Shown: positions 23,975 through 31,256 of the stretch, piece after piece
Layout of the letters: each line of letters begins with the position of its first letter
Numbering within the stretch: position 1 is the stretch's first letter
DNA from: Phenylobacterium sp.
Lineage (GTDB): Bacteria > Pseudomonadota > Alphaproteobacteria > Caulobacterales > Caulobacteraceae
Assembly: GCF_004799395.1 (NCBI RefSeq)
Contig: NZ_SSMZ01000334.1
Coordinates: 1-42,374, forward strand
Length of the DNA stretch: 42,374 bases
Direction of reading: 5' to 3'
Position numbers and translations under genes: made by a program
The notes under the pieces: model-generated
Databases searched by the model: none
The model's input: the letters and a program-made list of their open reading frames with translations, nothing else
Told to the model about the DNA's origin: nothing

Positions 23975-25111
23975 ATGGCCAACGGAAATCCGGGCTCCGG
24001 CCTGCAGCTGCGCTCCCTGATCAAGGCGAGCGGCGAGCTCGAAGTCTCCCTGGCGAGCGTCGACATTCCCGATCCGGCGCCAGACGAGGTGCTGGTCCGC
24101 ATCGAGGCCTCGCCGATCAATCCTTCGGACCTTGGCCTGCTGCTGGGCGCCGCCGACCTGGCGAGCGCCAAGGCCAGCGCCGGACCCACCCTGACCGCCA
24201 CCGTGCCCCAGGGGCTGATGCGCGCCATGGCCGGCCGCCTCGATCAATCCCTGCCCGTCGGCAACGAGGGCGCTGGAACCGTCGTCGCCGCGGGCTCCGA
24301 CCCTGCCGCCCAGGCCCTGCTCGGCAAAACCGTCGCCGGGATCGGCGGCGCCATGTACGCCCAATACCGCACCTTCAAGGCCGCCGAGGTCCTGCCTCTG
24401 CCGGCGGGCGCGAGCGCTGCTGACGGCGCCTCGTGCTTCGTCAATCCGCTGACGGCGCTGGGCATGGTCGAGACCATGAAACGCGAAGGCCACACCGCGC
24501 TGGTCCACACCGCCGCGGCCTCGAACCTGGGCCAGATGCTCAACAAGATCTGCCTCGCCGACGGCGTGCCGCTGGTGAACATCGTACGCAGCCGCGCCCA
24601 GGCCCACATCCTGACCGACATCGGCGCGACGCACGTCGTGGATTCCAGCTCGCCCGGTTTCCTGGCCGAGTTGACTGACGCGCTCGCTGACACCGGTGCG
24701 ACACTGGCCTTCGACGCTATCGGCGGCGGCAAGCTGGCCGGCCAGATCCTCGGCGGCATGGAAGCGGCCATCAACCGCAAGGCCACGGTCTACAGCCGCT
24801 ACGGCTCGGCGCAGCATAAGCAGGTCTACATCTACGGCGGTCTGGACACCGGCCCGACCGAGCTCGTGCGCAGCTTCGGCATGGCCTGGGGCGTCGGCGG
24901 CTGGCTCCTGACCTATTTCCTGATGCGCACGCCGCCGGCCGAGGTCCAGAAGCTCCGCCAGCGGGTCGCCGACGAGTTGAAAACCACCTTCGCCAGCCAC
25001 TACACCGCCGAGATCGGCCTGGCCGAGGCGCTCGATCCCAAGGTTGCCGCCGCCTACAACCGGAAGACCACCGGAGAGAAGTACCTGATCAACCCGACCA
25101 AGGGCCTCTAG
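23975..25111 (+). CDS. MDR-superfamily (zinc-type alcohol dehydrogenase-like) oxidoreductase
   Basis: A 378-residue medium-chain dehydrogenase/reductase with the N-terminal GroES-like domain (IPDPAPDEVLVRIEASPINPSD) and a Rossmann domain for NAD(P)H. The catalytic-zinc Cys and structural four-Cys lobe of classical alcohol dehydrogenases are absent, so a quinone-oxidoreductase or enoyl-reductase-like, zinc-free mechanism is more likely. In place of the usual AAxGGVG loop it has HTAAASNLGQML. The ATG at 23975 has GAGGA 8 bases upstream; the frame is open for 21 codons before it. The stop is 30 bases from the next gene, in the same direction and frame. Confidence 0.85.
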   Translation: MANGNPGSGLQLRSLIKASGELEVSLASVDIPDPAPDEVLVRIEASPINPSDLGLLLGAADLASAKASAGPTLTATVPQGLMRAMAGRLDQSLPVGNEGAGTVVAAGSDPAAQALLGKTVAGIGGAMYAQYRTFKAAEVLPLPAGASAADGASCFVNPLTALGMVETMKREGHTALVHTAAASNLGQMLNKICLADGVPLVNIVRSRAQAHILTDIGATHVVDSSSPGFLAELTDALADTGATLAFDAIGGGKLAGQILGGMEAAINRKATVYSRYGSAQHKQVYIYGGLDTGPTELVRSFGMAWGVGGWLLTYFLMRTPPAEVQKLRQRVADELKTTFASHYTAEIGLAEALDPKVAAAYNRKTTGEKYLINPTKGL

Positions 25112-25139
25112 CTGACCGCATCGCCGCCCTCTCCGCCGT

Positions 25140-25184
25140 CCATGGGGCCGCCGTCCATGGGGCCGCCGTCCATGGGGCCGCCGT
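25140..25184 (+). repeat. 15-bp tandem repeat, three copies, containing start codons
   Basis: The unit CCATGGGGCCGCCGT occurs three times without a mismatch, preceded by a partial copy (CCGCCGT) and followed by a diverged one. Each unit is five codons (SMGPP), holds an in-frame ATG, and has GGGG placed about 9 bases before the next unit's ATG. Slippage would change the number of starts without shifting the frame. Confidence 0.9.
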
Positions 25185-26359
25185 CCGCGGGACCGAACGA
25201 GGCCAAGATCCGGCGCGGCCTTGGCTGGCTACAGGATCACCTGCTCAACCATGCTGAGATCACCTTCCGCGAAGTGCTGGCCCGGGAACCGGACAACGCC
25301 ACGGTGCGGCGGCTGCACGGCATAGCTCTCTACAAGCTCGGCCGTCGCGAGGCGGGCGTCGCCGCCATCGCATCGGGAGCCGAGCAGGAAGCGTCCAACC
25401 CGCGCGCCTGGGCGGACCTGGCCGTCGCCCTGCGCGACGCGGGCCGCGCTGCGGAGGCCGAAACCGCTTACGCCCGCGCGGTCGCTTCGCAGCCGCCCGG
25501 CGCGTCCGCCCCGCCGCTCTCGGCCCAGGTGTTCTGCACGGAGCTGGCGGTCCACGACTTCAAGCTGATCGACTACGACTACCGCGCCGAGATCCGCTAT
25601 GGCGCGGGCCGGCCGGCCCATCCGGAACTGGCCGCCCTGATCGGCGCCGGTCGCGACCGCTACGCCGCCTTCTTGGCCGAGCTCGGGGCGCTGCAGGGCG
25701 ACTTCGCCGACGTGCCGATGGGCGGGACCTACGAGTCCGCCACGCCCTTCTGGCTGAACGCCTGGTTCGCGCCCCTCGACGCCATCGCCCTGACCGGCAT
25801 GCTGAAGACCCACGGTCCCACGCGCCTGGTGGAGGTCGGCTCCGGCGTCTCGACGAAGTACGCGCGCCGCGCCATCGGCAAGTACGGCCTGCGAACCCGC
25901 CTCACCTCCATCGACCCGGAACCGCGCAATCAGGTTGACCGGCTCTGCGACGAGGTCATTCGCCTGCCGCTGGAGCGGGTGGATACGGCGGTCTTTCAGG
26001 GCCTGGAGGCCGGCGACATCTTCTTCCTGGATTCCTCGCACCGCAGCTTCCAGGGGTCGGACGTCACGGTCTTCTTCCTGGAGATCCTGCCCCGGCTGAA
26101 GCCTGGCGTCATCGTCCACATCCACGACATCTATCTGCCGGACGACTACATCGCCGGGCACGTGCCACGGCTCTGGAACGAGCAGTACCTGCTCGCTACC
26201 GCGCTGCTGTTCGGCGCGGATCGCTTCGAGATCCTGTTTCCCAGTTGGTTCGTCGGGCGCGACCCGGAGCTCAGGGCCGAGGGCGAGGCCCTGTTGCGCA
26301 GGGACGCCATGGCCGAACTGGACCTCTACGGCGCGAGCTTCTGGCTGCGGGTCCGTTAG
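25142..26359 (+). CDS. TPR-methyltransferase fusion protein
   Basis: Up to 405 residues. After the MGPPS repeats come two or three TPR-like helical units (about 20-120, with WLQDHLLNHAEITFREVLAR and AWADLAVALRDAGRAAEAET). A class I SAM-dependent methyltransferase domain of the Methyltransf_24 kind follows at about 200-400: LVEVGSGVSTKYAR is motif I, SIDPEPR the acidic loop, and DIFFLDSSHRS with VHIHDIYLPDDY the later motifs. The substrate is unknown; related proteins occur near glycan and surface-polymer genes. ATGs at 25142, 25157 and 25172 are all possible starts; the last two have GGGG upstream and are better placed. It may be co-transcribed with the MDR gene. Confidence 0.8.
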   Translation: MGPPSMGPPSMGPPSAGPNEAKIRRGLGWLQDHLLNHAEITFREVLAREPDNATVRRLHGIALYKLGRREAGVAAIASGAEQEASNPRAWADLAVALRDAGRAAEAETAYARAVASQPPGASAPPLSAQVFCTELAVHDFKLIDYDYRAEIRYGAGRPAHPELAALIGAGRDRYAAFLAELGALQGDFADVPMGGTYESATPFWLNAWFAPLDAIALTGMLKTHGPTRLVEVGSGVSTKYARRAIGKYGLRTRLTSIDPEPRNQVDRLCDEVIRLPLERVDTAVFQGLEAGDIFFLDSSHRSFQGSDVTVFFLEILPRLKPGVIVHIHDIYLPDDYIAGHVPRLWNEQYLLATALLFGADRFEILFPSWFVGRDPELRAEGEALLRRDAMAELDLYGASFWLRVR

Positions 26360-26400
26360 CAGCCTTGGACAAATCCGCGCCGGGCGGCCAAGATTTGGGC

Positions 26401-27225
26401 GTGAGCGCCGCCGCCAATCCGATCGCCGAGTCCCTGCTGGCCTTCTGGGCCGACGCGGGCGTGGACGCCATGCTTCTGGACGAACCCCTCGACCGGATCG
26501 CTGCCGGGCGGATTGCCCCGCCGGCGCCCGCGGCGCGCAAGGTCGCGGCCGCCGCGGCGCCGGCCCCGTCGCCGGGCCGCCCTGCTCAGCCCGACGTCTC
26601 GGCCGTCGTCGCCCAGGCCCGGACGCTGGCGGCGCAGGCCGAGACCCTGGAGGCGCTCAGCGCCGCCATCGCCGGCTTCGACGGCTGTCCGCTGAGGTTT
26701 GACGGCGCCGCCTCGCAGGCTGTGGTCTGGCGCGGGGATGCCGCCGCCCCGCTGATGGTGATCGGCGAAGGGCCGGGCCAGGACGAAGATCGCCAGGGTC
26801 AGCCTTTCGTCGGTCGAGCGGGCCAGCTTCTGGACAAGATGTTGGCCGCCGCTGGCCTGAGCGGCCGGGTGATGATCACCAACACGGTCTTCTGGCGCCC
26901 GCCCGGCAACCGCACGCCGACACCTGCCGAACAGGCTGTCTGCGCCCCCTTCGTCGAGCGCGCCATCGCCCTCGTGCAGCCCAGGATGCTGCTGCTGGTC
27001 GGCGGCGCCTCGGCCAAGGCCATGCTCAACAAGGATGAGGGAATACTCTCCATGCGCGGACGCTGGCACGAGTGGCGCTCGGCCGACGGTGCGATGGAGC
27101 TTCCGGCGCTGCCGACCCTGCATCCGGCCTTCCTGCTTCGCCAGCCGGCGGCCAAGAAACGCGCCTGGGCGGACTTGCTGACGCTCACCGAACGACTTGA
27201 CCGACCTGAACGCCCGGCACCTTGA
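26401..27225 (+). CDS. Uracil-DNA glycosylase, family 4-like
   Basis: A 274-residue base-excision repair enzyme removing uracil from DNA. Motif A is GEGPGQDEDRQGQPFVGRAG, followed by ITNTVFWRPPGNRTPTPAE, LLLVGGASAKAML and the C-terminal motif LPTLHPAFLLRQP. The first 100 residues are an Ala/Pro-rich extension. Only two Cys are evident in the core (DGCPLRF and AVCAPF), whereas classical family 4 enzymes use four to hold a 4Fe-4S cluster, so cluster binding cannot be assumed. The start is GTG at 26401 because the frame upstream is inside the previous gene; the ribosome-binding site is weak. The next gene starts 11 bases after the stop. Confidence 0.85.
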   Translation: MSAAANPIAESLLAFWADAGVDAMLLDEPLDRIAAGRIAPPAPAARKVAAAAAPAPSPGRPAQPDVSAVVAQARTLAAQAETLEALSAAIAGFDGCPLRFDGAASQAVVWRGDAAAPLMVIGEGPGQDEDRQGQPFVGRAGQLLDKMLAAAGLSGRVMITNTVFWRPPGNRTPTPAEQAVCAPFVERAIALVQPRMLLLVGGASAKAMLNKDEGILSMRGRWHEWRSADGAMELPALPTLHPAFLLRQPAAKKRAWADLLTLTERLDRPERPAP

Positions 27226-27236
27226 GGACGCCCGCC

Positions 27237-27959
27237 ATGCCTGTACCGACTCTTCGCGACCAGCGCGTCGTCATCATCGGCGGCAGTTCGGGAATCGGCT
27301 TCGCGGTGGCGGAGGCCGCGTTGGCGGAGGGCGCGCGGGTGGTGATCGGCTCCAGCAGCGCCGCCAAGGTCGAGGCCGCTGTGGCCACGCTTGGTCAGGC
27401 CGCGTCGGGCGCCGCGATCAATGTCCGCGACGAGGCCAGCGTCCAGGCATTCTTCGCTGAAGTCGGCGCCTTCGATCATCTCGCCTACACCGCCGGCGAC
27501 TGGGACCGGACCCCGACCGGCGCGATCGCAGAGCTCGATTTCGCCGCCGCGGCGGCGAGCTTGGAGGTCCGCTTCTGGGGCGCGCTCAGAGCCATCAAAC
27601 ACGCGCTTGCGCGTCTGTCGCCGAAGGGCTCGATCACCCTGACCGACGGGACCATGACCCACAGGCCGATGAAGGGCCGGCCGCTGTCGTCGGCATTCGG
27701 CGCGGCGATTGAGCATTTGGCTAAGGGTCTGGCGGTCGATCTGGCGCCAGTCCGCGTCAACGCTGTCTGTCCGGGCCTGATCCTGACCGAAGTCTGGAGC
27801 GGCACGCCGCCGGAGCGCCTGGCCAAGATGACCGAGCGGTTCCCGGCGCCAAGGGGCGGCGAGCCGGCGGAGGTCGCGCAGGCCTATGTCTATCTAATGA
27901 AGGCCGGCTACACGACCGGCCAGGTTCTGGTGGTGGACGGCGGCCTCATGCTGACCTGA
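27237..27959 (+). CDS. SDR-family (short-chain dehydrogenase) protein with degenerate active site
   Basis: A 240-residue Rossmann-fold protein. The cofactor motif GGSSGIG is near residue 16, the strand 4 region reads LAYTAGDWD in place of NNAG, and VRVNAVCPGLILTE and QVLVVDGGLML are typical late motifs. Where the catalytic YxxxK should stand, the sequence is SSAFGAAIEHL, so both Tyr and Lys are missing. Similar degenerate SDRs are common in databases; they may bind NAD(P) without the usual chemistry. The ATG at 27237 has GAGGA 8 bases upstream and follows the glycosylase gene by 11 bases, so the two are probably one transcript. Confidence 0.88.
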   Translation: MPVPTLRDQRVVIIGGSSGIGFAVAEAALAEGARVVIGSSSAAKVEAAVATLGQAASGAAINVRDEASVQAFFAEVGAFDHLAYTAGDWDRTPTGAIAELDFAAAAASLEVRFWGALRAIKHALARLSPKGSITLTDGTMTHRPMKGRPLSSAFGAAIEHLAKGLAVDLAPVRVNAVCPGLILTEVWSGTPPERLAKMTERFPAPRGGEPAEVAQAYVYLMKAGYTTGQVLVVDGGLMLT

Positions 27960-28100
27960 GGCGCCTGCGGCCAATCCACCCGCCGAAGTCGGTTTGGGGT
28001 TGATCGGTTCAGACGTCGCGCATAACCCTTACGTCCGGGGACTTCGAGAAGAGGACTGCGCACCGCCCACGAGACGATGGGCAAGCGCGGAAGAGACGGC

Positions 28101-29726
28101 ATGACGCTGAAAAAGCGCCTGTGGGCCGGGGCTATCGCCTTTGCCTGCTCCGCCTCCATCGCCGCCGCCGCCGCGGCCGAAGCGCCTGCGGCGCTGTCGA
28201 GCGACGACGCCCGCGCCTATGCGGCGGCTTTCGACGCCACCGAGCGCGGCGATTTCATCGACGCCCAGATGCAGAGCGCGGCGGTCAAGGACCACTCCCT
28301 CGACGGCTATCTCAGCTTCCACCAACTGATGCACCCGACGGCGCACGTGGCGGCCTTTGACGAACTCTCCGCCTGGCTGGGCAAGTTCCGCGACCTGCCC
28401 GTGGCCGACCGCATCTTCGCGCTGGCCGCCAAGCGCAAGACTGACCCCAGCGCCGACGCGGGCCCGAGGCCGATGGCCATGGGCGACGGGCCGCTGATTT
28501 CCAATCCACAGCTCTCCGAGAAGGCTCGCCGTGGCCGCGAGGCGTTCTACGCCGGCGACCTGAAACGGGCCCTGAGCCTGGCCACCGCTTCCGGCGACCG
28601 CTGGATCGCCGGTCTCGCGGCCTACCGTCTGAAAGACTACGACCACGCCCGCGCCAGCTTCGCCGACCTGGCCCGCGACGGCGAGTGCGACGCGTGGCTG
28701 CAATCGGCGGCCGCGTTCTGGGCCGCCCGCTCCGCCCTGGCCCAGAATGACAGTGTGGGCTCGGCCCAGCACCTGCGGATCGCCGCGCGCAACGGCGAAA
28801 CCTTCTACGGCATGCTGGCTGCCCGGCAGCTGAAGCTGGCCGACCAGGCAAGCCTCGCGGCGACCGACGACCCATTGGCCCGGCTGCTGCTGGCCGCCTA
28901 CACTGTGCCCGCCGCCGATCAACCGTCGGCAGACCTCGTCAGCTTCGTGGCCACCGACCCGCGCGCCCACCGCGCCGCGGCGTTGGCCCAGATCGGCCGC
29001 GGTTCCGACGCCATCCAGGAGCTGCGCGCGGGCATGGCGCTCGCCCGCACCAGCGCGGATCAGGCGCGCTGGAAGGCCCTGACGCTGGCCATGGGGACCT
29101 CGCTCGCCGACCGGGCCAGCCCGCCGCGCAGCGCCGATCTCGACTACCCGACTCCAGAGCTCACCCCACTCTACGGGTTCACCCTCGACAAAGCGCTGGT
29201 CTACGCCGTGGTCCGCCAGGAAAGCCGCTTCAACCCGCAGGCGGTGTCGCCCGTCGGCGCGACCGGGCTGATGCAGGTTATGCCGGCGTCGGCCGCCATC
29301 GCCGCCGGCGACGACAAGCTGAAACGCGATGCGACCCCGCTGTTCGATCCGGGCTTCAACCTTCGGGTCGGCCAGGACTACTTCACCTGGCTCCTGGAAA
29401 AGGGCGTCGGGCACGACCTGATCCGCGCGGTCGCAGCCTACAACGCCGGCCCCGGGCCGGTGCTCAAGACCGCTCAGGTCCTCGGTCCTGACGCCGATGG
29501 CCTGCTGATCATGGAATGCCTGCCCGCGCAGGAAACCCGCACCTATGTCCAGAGGGTGCTGGCCGGCTACTGGACCTATCGCAGAATGTGGGGACAGCCC
29601 ACGCAAAGCCTCGACGCCCTTGCCGCCGGCGGCCGGGCCGCCGATGAGCGCCTCGACTACCTAGGCCAGCCGAGCCGCGCCACGACCCAGCTGGCCTCGC
29701 AGGCGCTTCAGATCGGGATGCGTTAG
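28101..29726 (+). CDS. Exported lytic murein transglycosylase (SLT family)
   Basis: A 541-residue periplasmic enzyme that cleaves the glycan strands of peptidoglycan to form 1,6-anhydro-muropeptides. A signal peptide is followed by a long helical superhelix domain and a C-terminal SLT domain. Its catalytic Glu is in VVRQESRFNPQAVSPVGATG, then GLMQVMP and the closing VAAYNAGPGPV. The ATG at 28101 is preferred over 28077 because GGAAGAG lies just upstream and it begins the signal sequence. Its last 66 bases overlap the 3' end of the short glycosyltransferase-like gene on the other strand. Confidence 0.93.
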   Translation: MTLKKRLWAGAIAFACSASIAAAAAAEAPAALSSDDARAYAAAFDATERGDFIDAQMQSAAVKDHSLDGYLSFHQLMHPTAHVAAFDELSAWLGKFRDLPVADRIFALAAKRKTDPSADAGPRPMAMGDGPLISNPQLSEKARRGREAFYAGDLKRALSLATASGDRWIAGLAAYRLKDYDHARASFADLARDGECDAWLQSAAAFWAARSALAQNDSVGSAQHLRIAARNGETFYGMLAARQLKLADQASLAATDDPLARLLLAAYTVPAADQPSADLVSFVATDPRAHRAAALAQIGRGSDAIQELRAGMALARTSADQARWKALTLAMGTSLADRASPPRSADLDYPTPELTPLYGFTLDKALVYAVVRQESRFNPQAVSPVGATGLMQVMPASAAIAAGDDKLKRDATPLFDPGFNLRVGQDYFTWLLEKGVGHDLIRAVAAYNAGPGPVLKTAQVLGPDADGLLIMECLPAQETRTYVQRVLAGYWTYRRMWGQPTQSLDALAAGGRAADERLDYLGQPSRATTQLASQALQIGMR

Positions 29727-30101
29727 GGCCACAGCCGGCGCGCGCCCGATCAGCACGCCGAAGGGTTTTTCGCCGAAGAAACCGCCCTCGCCGATCAGCA
29801 GGGCGTCACCGCCGCCGCTTCGCAGATGCTTGGCCAGCAGCTCCAGCCAGCCGGGCTTCAGCCGTATCTTCGCCGGTATGACCAACAACCGGTCCGAACG
29901 CGCCGCCGCGAGCGCCGTGGCCAGGTCGTCGGCCAGTTCGGCGCCGGTCTCCTCGCGCAGCACGGCCAGCAGCTCCGGCGGACCGCCGCCGGCGATCAGC
30001 ACTTCGCGCACCAGTCCCTCGACCGCCAGCGACGTCAGCGCCGACAACAGCGCCGGCAACCGGTCTCCCGCGTCGGCGGTCTCGACGATCACGCTCAGCA
30101 T
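29661..30101 (-). CDS. Short glycosyltransferase-2-like protein
   Basis: A 146-residue protein whose start (MLSVIVETADAGDRLPALLSAL) and centre (VREVLIAGGG, then AARSDRLLVIPAKIRLKPGWLELL) follow the first half of a GT-A nucleotide-sugar transferase fold. It lacks a clear DxD metal site and the acceptor half, so activity is doubtful. The end (KPFGVLIGRAPAVALTHPDLKRLRG) resembles other short alphaproteobacterial proteins of this kind, so it is probably complete rather than truncated. Starts at 30146 and 30101 are both possible; 30101 begins the conserved strand. The convergent 66-base overlap with the lytic transglycosylase is unusual. Confidence 0.7.
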   Translation of the reverse strand: MLSVIVETADAGDRLPALLSALTSLAVEGLVREVLIAGGGPPELLAVLREETGAELADDLATALAAARSDRLLVIPAKIRLKPGWLELLAKHLRSGGGDALLIGEGGFFGEKPFGVLIGRAPAVALTHPDLKRLRGQLGRGAARLA

Positions 30102-30198
30102 GGCGGCAGAAGCCCTGCGTTGGCGGCGAAGGTCAACCGTCGACATAGGCCGCCGGATGTCCGACGCTGCGGCAAAACAAAAGACTGGGGGAAAAACG

Positions 30199-31215
30199 AT
30201 GGACCGCCGCACCCTGCTCGCCGCAGCGCCATTCCTGGCGTTGTCCGGCCTTGCCCTCGCCCAGGAGCCTGCCGCGCCCACGCCGCGGCCGACTCCGCCG
30301 CCACCCAGCTTCCCGCCGCCGACCCTGGCCATGACCACGGTGGCGACTGGCCTGCATTTCCCCGAGGCGCCGGTGGTGATGAACGACGGCTCGGTGTTGT
30401 TCGTTCAGATCGAGGCCAAGCAGGTCAGCCGGCTGAAGCCGGACGGCACGGTGGACCTGGTCGCCCAGCTCGACGGCGGGCCCAACGGCCTGGCGATCGG
30501 GCCGGACAAGGCGCTCTACATCGCCAATGACGGTGGGCGCTTCAGCTTCAACCGGCGCGGCGCGTTCAACTACCCGGGCGCCATCCCGGCGGATTTCGCG
30601 GGCGGCTACATCCAGCGCCTCGACCTGAAGACCGGCAAGGCGGTCACCCTCTACGATAGCTGCGACGGCAAGCGGCTGGTGGCGCCGGACGATCTGGTCT
30701 TCGACCATCACGGCGGCATGTGGATCAGCGACTACGGCAAGGTGAAGGGCGACGCGGGCATCTACTATGCGCGCGCCGACGGCAGGGGCATCAAGCAGGC
30801 CAAGGGGGGCATGAGCGCGCCGAACGGCATCGGCCTGTCGCCGGACGGCAAGCAGCTTCACGTCAGCGAGGGCCGCCAACTCTGGACCTTCGACATCAAA
30901 GGTCCGGGCGAACTCGGACCCTCGACCTCCTACCCCAACGCCGCCCACGCCAATCTGCGCGAACGCTCGGTTGCCGACAGCCTGAAGGTGCTGGCCGATG
31001 GCAAGGTCTGCGTCTGCACCCTGATCGCCGGCGGGATCAGTATCTTTGACGCTGCCGGCGGGACGGAGTTCATCCAGTTCGACGACCCGATGACCACAAA
31101 TCTGGCGTTCGGTGGGGCGGATATGCGCGATGCCTGGATCACCTCCTCCGGCCTCAGCCGCATCGTCAAGGTGCGCTGGCCATATCCCGGGCTGAGGCCG
31201 GCCTATTCCACTTAG
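30199..31215 (+). CDS. Exported SMP-30/gluconolactonase-like beta-propeller protein
   Basis: A 338-residue protein with a signal peptide carrying twin Arg (MDRRTLLAAAPFLALSGLALA), a Pro-rich linker, and a six-bladed propeller of the SMP-30/Gnl/LRE family. Family positions include the Glu in FPEAPVV, the Asn in GGPNGLAI, the Asn in SAPNGIGLSPDG, and the Asp in VADSLKVLADG, which together would hold a divalent metal. Lactone hydrolysis is the known activity of relatives; the substrate here is unknown. The ATG at 30199 follows GGGGGAAA. The gene ends 2 bases before the LexA box of the next gene. Confidence 0.88.
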   Translation: MDRRTLLAAAPFLALSGLALAQEPAAPTPRPTPPPPSFPPPTLAMTTVATGLHFPEAPVVMNDGSVLFVQIEAKQVSRLKPDGTVDLVAQLDGGPNGLAIGPDKALYIANDGGRFSFNRRGAFNYPGAIPADFAGGYIQRLDLKTGKAVTLYDSCDGKRLVAPDDLVFDHHGGMWISDYGKVKGDAGIYYARADGRGIKQAKGGMSAPNGIGLSPDGKQLHVSEGRQLWTFDIKGPGELGPSTSYPNAAHANLRERSVADSLKVLADGKVCVCTLIAGGISIFDAAGGTEFIQFDDPMTTNLAFGGADMRDAWITSSGLSRIVKVRWPYPGLRPAYST

Positions 31216-31217
31216 AA

Positions 31218-31232
31218 GTTCTTGTTTTGTTC
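31218..31232 (+). promoter_or_regulatory. LexA (SOS) box of the radical SAM gene
   Basis: GTTCTTGTTTTGTTC is an exact GTTC-N7-GTTC direct repeat, the known LexA operator of Alphaproteobacteria including Caulobacter, with the T-rich spacer often seen. It starts 2 bases after the upstream stop codon and ends 24 bases before the GTG start of the next gene, where a repressor would block the promoter. No other GTTC-N7-GTTC was noticed in the intergenic regions I checked. Confidence 0.75.
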
Positions 31233-31256
31233 TCATGCGGGCGTTAGCGTCAATGG

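Noticed and set aside
25133..25190. The 15-bp tandem repeat as a CRISPR-like array
   Set aside because: The units are contiguous without spacers, too short, and in frame with a gene. No cas genes are present.
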